Shown: positions 24,163 to 32,260, counted from the first letter of the stretch. The stretch is DNA of 35,804 nt from JBBRMQ01 sp038230775 (GCA_038230775.1 JBBRMQ010000010.1:1-35804), one strand, 5' to 3'. Numbers and translations are program-made. The notes: a model not told the origin generated them from the letters alone.

Positions 24163-25745
24163 CGGTGCCGGTTCCACGCAACTGCCAGCGGTGCCGCGGC
24201 CACACGCGCAAGCGGGATTTCGAGGATCGCGACGAGTGCCAGCACGTACCTCCCTATCAGCAGATCGGGAACGATCCAGACGAGCACCGCGTAGAGCGCG
24301 AAGACGAGGATGTCCCAACAGACCGCACTGATGACGAGCGCGCGGTCGCTGAGCAGCCGTCTGTCATGCAGGCGCACGGCAATCCATCCGGCGAGGCAGA
24401 GTTTGATGCAGACCAGAACCGCGGCGATCCGGGGAAGAGCGGTCCATAACACGGCCAGTGCGCTGCGGTTCCCGCTGATCCCATGGGCCAGTGGCAGAAC
24501 GACGGCGAGGAACGCCACAGCCAGAAATACGCTTGCCTTGACCATCCACTCGCGGCCGCTCATTCCGATGTACAGACTCTGCGCGAGCTGCTTCCACGTC
24601 GATGCCAGCAGTGCGAACAGTCCCAGCACCGCGAGCGCGACCGCCCGAGGCGTGCCGATGATGTCCGCGAGCTGATGCGCGCGTTCGCTGACCAGAAGGG
24701 AGGTGCCGGTGAGTCGCAACGCGACCGGAATCGCAACGAGAACGAGCAACCACGTGGCCAGCGTGCTCCAGATCGTTGCTTTCAACTTGGCGGCGATGAG
24801 CGACATGCTGGTCAGCGGCCGCATCGAAGTGAACGGCGTACTCGGCGCGCGAACGGACGCGGCGACGAAAGCGGCCATGAAAGGTGGAGTGCACAGCACG
24901 AAGACGAGCGTCTCGACGACGAGCCCCGGCGTGCCGCGAAAAATGAAAAGCAGCGCCAACTCGAACGGCAGAAGGATCGCGACCAGCGAGGGCAGCGAAC
25001 GGCCATACTGCCGCCATTCGAACCATACCTGAGCGCTGGCCGGCGACCGAAAATCTGCGATGCGGCCGCGCCGGCTGAAAAGTTGCCGCCGCCAATCGGC
25101 CACGTCGCCGCAGCGCGCTCGCCTCACTGCGAAGCGCGCAACGAGATATGCGAGCGGAACATGCGGCGCCAGGATCGTCAGCATTACGCTTTCTGGCGTG
25201 TTGTGATGCAGCGCCTGGATAATCGCAGGGGGGATTGCGGCGAGCCACAGCACCATCACGGCCACGCGCAAACCCGGCAGGGGGTACGGCATCCACGCAA
25301 GCGCCTGCGTCCACGCGAGAAGCGATGCGGCCAGAAGCGCCGGCCAGACAATGGGTACTTCGATATGGGACGGCCACACCCCGAGAACCCGCGTAGCGAA
25401 CCAGAGGATCGCCATGGCAGCCGAGCCGTAGAGCATCGGCCATCCCGCCAGCGCCGCAGTCGGCACAGGCAGCGTGAACATGCGGGCGGGATACATCGAC
25501 TGGCAGGCTGCGATATCGCCGGACAGACCGAAGGTGAACACCGCCAGGAAATAGATGACTGCGGCGGTCAGCGGTACGAGGGCCACCAGTGAAAGAGTCT
25601 CTTCACTGAGGTCGGCTGGCTGCCCTTGCCTGAGTACGACGAGCCGGATCATCGCGAGGGCGAACAGATAGACGATCAGCGCGAGCATTCCCCAGCGAAG
25701 GCGTTGCCTGAATTCCCACGCGATCGCGGCAGCAGGTGAACGCAT
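24159..25745 (-). CDS. ABC-2-type transporter permease-like membrane protein
   Basis: 528 residues with about twelve hydrophobic segments in two halves separated by a cytoplasmic stretch ('RRQLFSRRGRIADFRSPASAQVWFEWRQYG'). This layout is typical of large ABC-2 permeases. Immediately upstream lies a collapsed ATPase gene (25749-25883), so the natural partner has been lost from this locus. The permease is probably non-functional as a pump unless another ATPase serves it. Its stop overlaps the esterase start by four bases. Confidence 0.75.
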   Translation of the reverse strand: MRSPAAAIAWEFRQRLRWGMLALIVYLFALAMIRLVVLRQGQPADLSEETLSLVALVPLTAAVIYFLAVFTFGLSGDIAACQSMYPARMFTLPVPTAALAGWPMLYGSAAMAILWFATRVLGVWPSHIEVPIVWPALLAASLLAWTQALAWMPYPLPGLRVAVMVLWLAAIPPAIIQALHHNTPESVMLTILAPHVPLAYLVARFAVRRARCGDVADWRRQLFSRRGRIADFRSPASAQVWFEWRQYGRSLPSLVAILLPFELALLFIFRGTPGLVVETLVFVLCTPPFMAAFVAASVRAPSTPFTSMRPLTSMSLIAAKLKATIWSTLATWLLVLVAIPVALRLTGTSLLVSERAHQLADIIGTPRAVALAVLGLFALLASTWKQLAQSLYIGMSGREWMVKASVFLAVAFLAVVLPLAHGISGNRSALAVLWTALPRIAAVLVCIKLCLAGWIAVRLHDRRLLSDRALVISAVCWDILVFALYAVLVWIVPDLLIGRYVLALVAILEIPLARVAAAPLAVAWNRHR

Positions 25746-25748
25746 GCC

Positions 25749-25883
25749 TTACACCGCGGCCGTCCCGACCTGCGCGACGAAAATCTCATCTAGCGAAGGA
25801 ATACGTCCGCCGCGGGACAAACTCACCGAGTCCAGAGCCGTCTTGTTATCGAATCGACGTGTCAGCTCCGACAGTGTGATCAC
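25749..25883 (-). pseudogene. ABC transporter ATPase with a large internal deletion
   Basis: An open frame of 44 codons from GTG 25883. The first 23 residues ('VITLSELTRRFDNKTALDSV' and onward) are the canonical N-terminus of an ABC ATPase up to just before Walker A. The last 17 ('IPSLDEIFVAQVGTAAV') are its canonical C-terminal end. The Walker A, signature and Walker B regions (normally over 200 residues) are missing, yet the frame is kept. The junction lies near 'SLSRGGRIPS'. It abuts the permease start 3 bases downstream, exactly where the ATPase partner should be. The 206 bases above it (25884-26089) hold nothing recognisable. Confidence 0.8.
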
Positions 25884-26089
25884 GCATTCAGTCAATCATG
25901 CTAAGTGTAACGCCCGCGGCCGTTGCTCGTCCTAGGTCGGCGGCAGACAAAGTTTCTATTCAGGATATGCGGGGTTCTCTCAGCCCAGGTGTTCGCGCGA
26001 TCCAAAACCGACGCAGCAGCGCGCGACCTCACGCTGGCTAATGCCCGCCGACTGACACAAGTCCTCTTGCAGTTCAGGCGCCGGAGGCG

Positions 26090-26425
26090 TTGGTGAGCGA
26101 ACGCCCGGTGGAACCTTCGGAGTCGCCGGTGCTGTCGGGCGGAGAAGCGTGCGCGCACAAGATCGACGGCGTGGGAGCGGGCTTCGTCGTGCCGCTCTGG
26201 CGCGACGATCTCGCCGATCAGATCGAACAGGTTTCGACGGAAGACGCCACGGCGATGGCGTTGCGGCTCGCCCGCGAAGAGGGACTGTTCGCGGGAACGT
26301 CGACCGGCGCGAACGTGATCGCCGCGTTGCGTCTCGCCGAAGGACTCGGATCCGGCGCGACGGTTGTCACCGTCATGTGCGACACGGGGATGAAGTACCT
26401 CAAGACGTACAAGAACGTGGCGTAG
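26090..26425 (+). pseudogene. Cysteine synthase C-terminal fragment
   Basis: 111 codons from a TTG/GTG. From about 'RPVEPSESPVLSGGEACAHKIDGVGAG' the sequence matches the last third of O-acetylserine sulfhydrylases, including 'REEGLFAGTSTGANVIAAL' (the Ser/Gly loop near the PLP pocket) and the end 'VVTVMCDTGMKYL'. The N-terminal two thirds, with the PLP-binding lysine and the 'TSGNTG' loop, are gone. The fragment (normal length about 310) cannot be active. Confidence 0.85.
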
Positions 26426-26463
26426 TTTCTCCACGGATTCGGATCGCAGTCGAATCACGAAGG

Positions 26464-27417
26464 TTAGGCTGCGATTCCCATCGTGATGACGAGCTTCGCG
26501 CGCGAGTGTCCCTCGCTCGCGTACTGCATCGCTTGTGCGATCTCGCTCAGCGGGTAGCTCCGCTCGATGACTGGCGTCACCCTGCCCGATGTCATCATCT
26601 CCGTGATCACCGCCAGATCGTCTTTGCCAAGTCTGGCCATGAACATCTTGAATCGCTTGCGCGACAGGAGAAACATCTTCAACGCCCGGGTCGCGGTAGC
26701 CCACTTGCTCTTCGGCCCGCCAACCATGACGCAGGTTCCGGTGGCACTTAATAGACGTCGGCAGGCAAGCAGCGGCCAATTCCCCGCGATATCGAAGAGG
26801 ACGTCGTACCGTTGCGTGTCTTTGGTGAAATCCTCTTTCGTGTAATCGATGACGCGGTCCGCGCCGAGGGATTTCGCGGTCTCCACGTTCCGGGTGCTGC
26901 AGACCGCGGTCGTTTCGGCGCCTAACGCCTTGGCAACCTGCACGGCGAACGTGCCGACCGCTCCCGACGCTCCATTGATCAGCGCTTTCTGTCCGGGGCG
27001 GAGATTTCCTCGATCGCGAAGACCCTGCAAGGCCGTGAGCCCGGAGACGGCGACGCATGCGGCTTGTTCGAAGCTGACGCTCTCCGGCTTCGGCAGCAGC
27101 CACGACTCGGACGCGCATGCGTACTCCGCAAAAGATCCGCGGGCTGAGCCGAATACGGCATCGCCGGGCTTGAACTGCGTAACGTTGCGGCCCACGGCGA
27201 CGACGATGCCAGCGACATCGGTCCCCGGCCTCCTGACCTTTGCCTTGCTGAGCGCAAACATCAGCCGGCGCACCCACGGGCTCATGGACATCAAGCGCCA
27301 GTCGGGCGCGTTGATGGATGCCGCGCGGACCTCGATCAGCACCTGGTCATCAGCCGGGATCGGGCGCTCCACCTCTTCGATGTGGACGCCGCGGCGCCCG
27401 TATACTGCTGCTCGCAT
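26464..27417 (-). CDS. Zinc-independent MDR oxidoreductase (quinone oxidoreductase-like)
   Basis: 317 residues. GroES-like N-terminal domain ('QVLIEVRAASINAPDWRL', 'RPGTDVAGIVVAVGRNVTQFKPGDAVFG') and Rossmann domain with 'INGASGAVGTFAVQVAKALGA' and 'STRNVETAKSLGADRVIDYTKEDF'. The structural-zinc cysteines are absent, as in QOR/RTN4IP1-type members. It reduces quinones or enones with NAD(P)H; the substrate is unknown. A short inverted repeat (ATCGTT/AACGAT, 27416-27432) overlaps the start codon and may be an operator. Confidence 0.9.
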   Translation of the reverse strand: MRAAVYGRRGVHIEEVERPIPADDQVLIEVRAASINAPDWRLMSMSPWVRRLMFALSKAKVRRPGTDVAGIVVAVGRNVTQFKPGDAVFGSARGSFAEYACASESWLLPKPESVSFEQAACVAVSGLTALQGLRDRGNLRPGQKALINGASGAVGTFAVQVAKALGAETTAVCSTRNVETAKSLGADRVIDYTKEDFTKDTQRYDVLFDIAGNWPLLACRRLLSATGTCVMVGGPKSKWATATRALKMFLLSRKRFKMFMARLGKDDLAVITEMMTSGRVTPVIERSYPLSEIAQAMQYASEGHSRAKLVITMGIAA

Positions 27418-27454
27418 CGTTCGGACAACGATACGCTTCCGTCGAGCGTCCCGG

Positions 27455-27511
27455 CCCTAAGTCGTTGGGAACATGATCGTCGTGTGTTGTGTTAAGTTGG
27501 CGCCGAGGGTG
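27455..27511 (+). repeat. Partial array-arm-like sequence upstream of tRNA-Val(GAC)
   Basis: CCCTAAGTCGTTGGGAACAT and the following 35 bases align with the right portion of the shared arm (copies 1-3), at about 75% by eye. Here it ends 35 bases before a complete tRNA and does not abut a 3' fragment. The tandem 11-bp repeats are absent. Confidence 0.55.
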
Positions 27512-27545
27512 AACCCATCCTCTAGTAGCAACTTCTGCTTCAGAC

Positions 27546-27621
27546 AGGCCCTTAGCTCAGTTGGTAGAGCATCACCTTGACACGGTGGGGGTCAGCGGTT
27601 CGAGTCCGCTAGGGCCTACCA
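27546..27621 (+). tRNA. tRNA-Val (anticodon GAC), intact
   Basis: 76 nt; acceptor AGGCCCT/AGGGCCT, D stem GCTC/GAGC, anticodon stem TCACC/GGTGG with loop TTGACAC (GAC, reads GUC/GUU), T stem AGCGG/CCGCT, encoded CCA. It closes the accessory region on the right. Its last 13 bases overlap, on the opposite strand, the end of the exonuclease gene. Confidence 0.97.
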
Positions 27622-28481
27622 AAGGCGCGTTCCGCTCGTCCCACGAGCTCCGGCGCGCCGATCGATTCCGCAAATTTCGCGAACTCCGGCGTCGGTCCGC
27701 GCCAGCGCAGCGCGTCGACGGATGCGAACAGCGGTTCGTCGGTGCGCAACGTCGCCAGCGTCCGAAAGAGCATCGCCAGTTCGCGCTCTTCGTTCAAGAC
27801 ACGCGACAGGCGGCCGGCATTGATTCCGACCTTCCACTCCGCGCCGTCGGCGGGAATGTCCTCGATGTGGATGAAGCGCTTCAACACCGCCGCCGCTGAT
27901 TTCGCGCCGAAGCCCGCGAGACCGGGAAAGCCATCGGCCGCATCGCCCACCAGTGCGAGGTAGTCGGGAATGGACTCCGGCGTGACGCCGAATTTCTTCT
28001 CCACCCCGGCCGCGTCACGAATCTCGCCCTTGCGGCGGTCGACCTGCACCACGCGAGTCCCCACCACGCATTGCGAGAGGTCCTTGTCCGGCGTCCAGAT
28101 GCTGACCTTCTCCACCGCGGGATCGGCGCTCGCCAGCGCAGCGGCGGACGCCAGCGCGTCGTCCGCCTCCAGCTCCACCATCGGCCACACGACGATTCCC
28201 ATCGCGTCCAGACCGTCTTCGAGCGGATGAAATTGATTCCACAGAACAGGGTCGATGCCCTCGCCGGTCTTGTATCCGCGCCACAGCCGGTTGCGGAACG
28301 ACTCGATGACGTGATCGGTCGCCACACCGATGTGCGTGCCGCCGGTCTCCATCATCTCCAGCACGCCGTGCAGAACCCCGCGTACCCCGCCGAACGGTGA
28401 GTCTTTCCCCTCCCGCGCGCGACGGGCGCCGTAGAAGTGGCGAAAGAGCTCGTACGTTCCGTCGATGAGGTGAACGATCAT
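27609..28481 (-). CDS. 5'-3' exonuclease / flap endonuclease-like protein
   Basis: 290 residues from ATG 28481 ('MIVHLIDGTYELFRHFY'). FEN/PIN-like nuclease with carboxylates Asp7, Glu105-Ala-Asp-Asp108, Asp132/Asp134 ('TPDKDL') and Asp180/Asp183 ('LVGDAADGFPGLAGFGAKSA', the H3TH DNA-binding motif). It matches the N-terminal nuclease domain of DNA polymerase I as a stand-alone protein and likely removes flaps or RNA primers. The TAG stop and the last residues are antisense to the 3' end of tRNA-Val(GAC). The start is only about 17 bases from the divergent MATE gene. Confidence 0.9.
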   Translation of the reverse strand: MIVHLIDGTYELFRHFYGARRAREGKDSPFGGVRGVLHGVLEMMETGGTHIGVATDHVIESFRNRLWRGYKTGEGIDPVLWNQFHPLEDGLDAMGIVVWPMVELEADDALASAAALASADPAVEKVSIWTPDKDLSQCVVGTRVVQVDRRKGEIRDAAGVEKKFGVTPESIPDYLALVGDAADGFPGLAGFGAKSAAAVLKRFIHIEDIPADGAEWKVGINAGRLSRVLNEERELAMLFRTLATLRTDEPLFASVDALRWRGPTPEFAKFAESIGAPELVGRAERAFGRP

Positions 28482-28498
28482 TACGCGTGCAATATCGC

Positions 28499-29827
28499 AT
28501 GATGAGACGCGAGCTTCACGCGCTTTTTCGCCTGGCGCTACCACTCGCCGCGGCGCAGGCGGGGACGCAGCTGATGACCATCGTCGACGTCGCGGTGTTA
28601 GGCCGCTACTCGGCGCGCGATCTTGCGGCCGTCGGCTTCGCCAATGCGTTCTTCTTCGGGATCACCGTCATCGGGATCGGCGCGGTGCTGGGCATCGACC
28701 CGCTCGTCTCGCAGGCCGTGGGTGCGGGCGATCCTGTCCGCGCGCGGCGTGCTCTGTGGCAGGGTGTCTGGTTCGCGCTCGTCGTCACCGCGATGCTGAC
28801 CGTCCTGCTCGCCGGAGGTGCCGCGCTGATGGGACACGTCGGCGTCGATCGCGATCTCATCGCACCCGGACGGCAATACCTGCTGATCCGCACCGCCGGC
28901 GTCGCGCCACTGCTCTTGTTCTTCGTTCTGCGCTCCTACCTGCAGGCGAAGTCGATCACCAGGCCGCTCATCGTGGCGATGGTGGTGGCGAACATCGTGA
29001 ACTTCTTCGGCGATCTGCTTCTCGTCTTCGGATGGCGCGCCGTTCCGCCGATGGGCGCCGCCGGCGCCGCGCTATCGACCCTCGCGGCCACGGTGCTGGA
29101 GCTGGCGATCGTCGCGCACGCAGCGTCCAAGATTCGAGTGGACGCAGCCGACATCCATCGATGGAACGGCGCAGAGATCGCTCGCATGGCGCGCGTCGGC
29201 TGGCCGGTGTCGCTGCAGCTCGGCGCAGAGATCGGCATCTTTGCCCTCGTCGGCGTTCTCGCCGCCCGCCTCGGCACCGCGCCGCTCGCGGCGCACCAGG
29301 TTGTGATCGGGCTGGCGTCATTCACGTACACGATGGCGCTCGGAGTCGCGGGCGCGGGCTCGGTGCGCGTCGGCATCGCCGTCGGCTCGCGCGACACTGG
29401 AGCAACGCGCATCGCCGGTCGCGCCGCGTTCATCGGCGGCGCCGCGATCATGGCCGTCGCCTCGCTGCTCTTTGCGCTCATACCGGAACCGCTCGCGCGG
29501 CTCGTCACGACGGACGAAAGCGTCATCGCGATCGCCGTTCCGCTCTTCATGGTCGCTGCGCTCTTTCAGCTCTCCGACGGACTGCAGGCCGTTGGCTCCG
29601 GCATCCTGCGCGGCGCGGCGGACACGCATTTCTCGTTCGTGGCGAACCTCATCGGCCACTGGCTCATCGGTGCCCCGATCGCTTTCTACCTAGGCTTTCA
29701 CCGGAAGATGGGCATCGTCGGACTCTGGTGGGGCCTTTGTGCGGGACTGGCAGCAGTGGCCGTGATGCTCATTTATCGCTTCGAGAAAATCACGTCTGCG
29801 CCGATCGTTCCCGTCGCCGAACGTTGA
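28499..29827 (+). CDS. MATE-family multidrug/Na+ antiporter
   Basis: About 442 residues from ATG 28499 (ATG 28502 is equally possible). Twelve TM helices in two homologous halves ('LALPLAAAQAGTQLMTIVDVAVLGRYSARDLAAVGFANA', then 'MARVGWPVSLQLGAEIGIFALVGVLAARLG'), which is typical of MATE/DinF exporters. It expels cationic drugs or metabolites in exchange for Na+ or H+. The gene is divergent from the exonuclease gene with only 17 bases between the starts, so its promoter must lie in coding DNA. It converges with the emfourin-like gene 20 bases downstream. Confidence 0.92.
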   Translation: MMRRELHALFRLALPLAAAQAGTQLMTIVDVAVLGRYSARDLAAVGFANAFFFGITVIGIGAVLGIDPLVSQAVGAGDPVRARRALWQGVWFALVVTAMLTVLLAGGAALMGHVGVDRDLIAPGRQYLLIRTAGVAPLLLFFVLRSYLQAKSITRPLIVAMVVANIVNFFGDLLLVFGWRAVPPMGAAGAALSTLAATVLELAIVAHAASKIRVDAADIHRWNGAEIARMARVGWPVSLQLGAEIGIFALVGVLAARLGTAPLAAHQVVIGLASFTYTMALGVAGAGSVRVGIAVGSRDTGATRIAGRAAFIGGAAIMAVASLLFALIPEPLARLVTTDESVIAIAVPLFMVAALFQLSDGLQAVGSGILRGAADTHFSFVANLIGHWLIGAPIAFYLGFHRKMGIVGLWWGLCAGLAAVAVMLIYRFEKITSAPIVPVAER

Positions 29828-29846
29828 ACTGGGGCGGCGGGCTCTA

Positions 29847-30080
29847 TTAGGGCGGCGGCCTGAGAGGCCGCCCCAGAAGCAGCTGCTCAATGAGATCCGA
29901 ATCGGTGACGTTGAACGTCTCACCGTTCAATGAGACCTCGTACGTAAAGCCGTCCGGGACGGGCCGAAGTCCGGCCCCACATTCCGCGCGTAAGTCCGCC
30001 AACTGCGCCGGTGACAGCTCGACTTCGTGCGTCGTGCTGATCCCGGCGAACCCGCCGCTGCGTCTGATGCGTGCTTTCAC
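29847..30080 (-). CDS. Emfourin-like protease inhibitor
   Basis: 77 residues from GTG 30080, which overlaps the protease stop as GTGA. The sequence ('RIRRSGGFAGISTTHEVELS', then 'FTYEVSLNGETFNVTDSDL') matches emfourin, the small tight-binding inhibitor of M4 protealysin-like proteases. In Serratia the inhibitor gene also lies directly downstream of the protease gene in one operon. It most likely keeps the cognate protease silent inside the cell. An earlier start would only duplicate protease coding sequence in another frame. Confidence 0.82.
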   Translation of the reverse strand: MKARIRRSGGFAGISTTHEVELSPAQLADLRAECGAGLRPVPDGFTYEVSLNGETFNVTDSDLIEQLLLGRPLRPPP

Positions 30081-31219
30081 TTCGATGCGCGCGGCCGCTT
30101 CACACTGTGGAGAAGGGGCACCTCCGCCGCCGCGGCCGGAGGAACGAACTCGCGGATGTGAAGCCGCGGCGTCGCGGCCACGATCTCCACACCGACTGCC
30201 CTCCACGCCTCCGCCACGGCGTGCTGCGGCTCGCTGCCCGAGCCGTGGATCTCGCCGGCGGCGGCGTACGTCGCATTGGCACAATCGCGAAACTGCGCCC
30301 GCGATCCCAGCTTGCGCGTCAGCGCGGCGTACCAGATCGGTCCCGCCACCTCCCACGCTCTTCCGCCTAACAGCGTGGCGAGGCGGTAGAACGCGTGGTT
30401 CGGGATGCCGGAGTTGATGTGAACGCCGCCGTTGTCGCTCGAAGTCTTGTGGTAGTCGCGCATGTGCGCGGGCTGCGGATCGCGTCCGATCAGCTTGTCG
30501 TCGTACGCGGTGCCGGGAGCCTTCATCGAGCGCACCGCGTCACCGTTCACGCGGCTGGTGAAGAGTCCTGCACCGATCAGCCAGTCGGATTTCGCCGCGG
30601 TCTGTTTGAGTGCGTATTGCTTGACGAGGATTCCAAACACGTCGGAGAACGACTCGTTGAGCGCGCCCGACTGCGCGTTGTACTCCAGGTTCGCCGTGTA
30701 CTGCGTGACGCCGTGCGTCAGCTCATGGCCGATGATGTCGAGACACTTCGTGAAGCGGTTGAAGAGTTTGGCGTCGCCGTCACCGTAGATCATCTGACGG
30801 CCGTTCCACTGCGCGTTGTCGAAGTCGGTGGAGTAGTGCACGGTCGAATCGAGCCGCAGACCGCGATCGTCGACCGAGTTGCGATCGAATACTCTGCGAT
30901 AGAAGTCGTAGGTCTTCCCGGCGCCGTCGTAGGCTTCGTCGGCCGCGGCATCGCCTGTCGCTGCGGCGCCCTCCCCGCGCACGAGTGTCCCGGGAAGTTG
31001 CCGGCCGTGGTGCGCGTCGTACACCGTTCTTCGTTTCTCGCCCGCCGGCACGTTGACCGCGCCGGCGATCAGCGCCACCACTGCGCGTTCACCGCGCATC
31101 TGCGCCGACTGCTCGAGCGTGGCGTGCGCGCGCTCGCGCTGGGCGTCATCGCCGTTCTCGGCGATGTGACGCAGGATATGCGGAGGAAGAAACGAGCAGA
31201 CGGCCGTTGCGTGCCGCAT
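30077..31219 (-). CDS. M4 metalloprotease, protealysin-like
   Basis: 380 residues. It lacks a classical signal peptide and the long thermolysin propeptide. Instead it has the short protealysin-type propeptide with 'FLPPHILRHIA' (the PPxM/L motif). The catalytic core has 'HELTH' (165-169) with the third zinc ligand Glu189 in 'GALNESFSD', and the later active-site His in 'HINSGIPNHAFY'. It is a complete thermolysin-family protease with an emfourin inhibitor gene fused by overlap. Protealysin-like enzymes have been linked to interactions with eukaryotic cells; that role is not shown here. Confidence 0.93.
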   Translation of the reverse strand: MRHATAVCSFLPPHILRHIAENGDDAQRERAHATLEQSAQMRGERAVVALIAGAVNVPAGEKRRTVYDAHHGRQLPGTLVRGEGAAATGDAAADEAYDGAGKTYDFYRRVFDRNSVDDRGLRLDSTVHYSTDFDNAQWNGRQMIYGDGDAKLFNRFTKCLDIIGHELTHGVTQYTANLEYNAQSGALNESFSDVFGILVKQYALKQTAAKSDWLIGAGLFTSRVNGDAVRSMKAPGTAYDDKLIGRDPQPAHMRDYHKTSSDNGGVHINSGIPNHAFYRLATLLGGRAWEVAGPIWYAALTRKLGSRAQFRDCANATYAAAGEIHGSGSEPQHAVAEAWRAVGVEIVAATPRLHIREFVPPAAAAEVPLLHSVKRPRASK

Positions 31220-31265
31220 GGGAGCGCCTCCTGATTTCGTTTAGAAGGCTCAAGTTTACCGCAGC

Positions 31266-31362
31266 ATGTCATCCCGAGCGTAGCGAGGGACCGGTGTGGG
31301 AGGGAGGCACGATGAGCGCACCGCCCGCCCACACCGGTCCCTCGCTACGCTCGGGATGACAT
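31266..31362. repeat. Perfect 35-bp palindromic repeat
   Basis: Arms 31266-31300 and 31328-31362 are perfectly complementary over 35 bases around a 27-base loop. The outer sequence GTCATCCCGAGCGTAGCGAG belongs to a widespread type of intergenic palindromic repeat. A relative occurs at 34979-35064. It lies between the protease start and the end of the HEAT-repeat gene. Confidence 0.93.
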
Positions 31363-31372
31363 CGCTAGTGGA

Positions 31373-31437
31373 GTGTATTGGTTGAATTGGTACCAGAGGA
31401 GGCGCAAACGACGCTCACGGCGATTCAACCAATACAC
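31373..31437. repeat. 15-bp perfect inverted repeat
   Basis: GTGTATTGGTTGAAT (31373-31387) and its perfect complement (31423-31437) flank a 35-base loop, immediately after the larger palindrome and 4 bases from the HEAT-repeat gene's stop. It could terminate that gene's transcript or be the end pair of a tiny element. Confidence 0.8.
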
Positions 31438-31441
31438 ACCG

Positions 31442-32260
31442 TTAATTCCTCAACATCTCCTCGATCGCCGCCAGCGCGCGCGGATCGTTTTTCTGTCCCA
31501 GCCAGAACGCCGCCTTCTTGCGCACCTCGCGGCTGCGGTTGTGCTTCATCAGGTCGACGAGGAGCGGGATCGATTCGTCGTTCGGAAGCTGCGAGATGCC
31601 GAAGACCGCCTTCGCTCGCACGCTCTCTTCCGGATCGTTGTTGACCGCGTCCTTCAATGCGTCGGCAGCTTTTCGGCCGGCCTGCTGCGAGAGCCAGAAG
31701 AGCGCCTGGCCGCGGATCTCGCGATCGTCGTTGCGACGCGCGAGATCGATGAGCGTGTCCGTCGCATTCGCATGCAGCGAAAGCGCGAGCAGGCTATTGC
31801 TGCGAGCCTGCTTCGTGCCCCGCTCGACCGCATCGCGAAGAAAGGCGATGCTCGCGCTCTCCGGAACGCTCTCCACCCAGCGGATCGTCTGGCCCGCGCC
31901 GTCAAGCGAACAACCGGGCGAGAACACGCGAACGCGGTCGACAACGCCGTCCTGCAGACGCGCGAAAACGAGGAGCGATCGCTCTCCGACCGGACCGATG
32001 TCGCCTTCATCGTGGCGATTGATCGACATGCCGTGGTCGCGATCGAGCCGGCAACAGCCTTCGCAGTGCGATCCGTTGTTCCACGAGTCGCAGCAGGAAA
32101 CGGTCAGCGGCTCGCGCGTCGCGATGGAGTATCCGATCCAGCCGTTCGCCGGAGCCGAGCGCAAGGACGTGAGCGACTCGATGCTGCCGTTGACCACTGG
32201 CGGCGGTGCGGCGAAGAGCGGAGCGGAGGCGAGCGCGATCACAGCGAACAGCGTCTTCAT
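31442..32260 (-). CDS. Secreted HEAT-repeat protein
   Basis: 272 residues with a signal peptide ('LFAVIALASAPLFA'). A cysteine-rich insert ('SCCDSWNNGSHCEGCC') follows near 53-70. From about 130 there are successive 31-residue HEAT/PBS-lyase-type units ('DREIRGQALFWLSQQAGRKA', 'EESVRAKAVFGISQLPNDES', 'SREVRKKAAFWLGQKNDPRA'). These are regular and well preserved. It is probably a periplasmic or surface scaffold that binds another protein. The Cys cluster might bind metal or form disulfides. Transcribed away from thrS; the two genes share a 56-base gap that holds the thr leader promoter. Confidence 0.85.
   Translation of the reverse strand: MKTLFAVIALASAPLFAAPPPVVNGSIESLTSLRSAPANGWIGYSIATREPLTVSCCDSWNNGSHCEGCCRLDRDHGMSINRHDEGDIGPVGERSLLVFARLQDGVVDRVRVFSPGCSLDGAGQTIRWVESVPESASIAFLRDAVERGTKQARSNSLLALSLHANATDTLIDLARRNDDREIRGQALFWLSQQAGRKAADALKDAVNNDPEESVRAKAVFGISQLPNDESIPLLVDLMKHNRSREVRKKAAFWLGQKNDPRALAAIEEMLRN

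Noticed and set aside
25884..26089. A possible gene or att site between the ABC ATPase relic and the cysteine synthase fragment.
   Set aside because: I found no tRNA-Val piece, shared arm or recognisable protein motif here; one GTGTTCGCG-like word alone is not enough.
25901..27277. A 458-codon minus-strand frame across the cysteine synthase fragment and the MDR gene.
   Set aside because: It lacks any family signature and is out of frame with the clear MDR oxidoreductase on the same strand.
29847..30356. A 169-residue protein with an arginine/glycine-rich N-terminal half fused to emfourin.
   Set aside because: The N-terminal half is only an out-of-frame reading of the M4 protease gene. The GTG at 30080 overlapping the protease stop gives a standard-length inhibitor.
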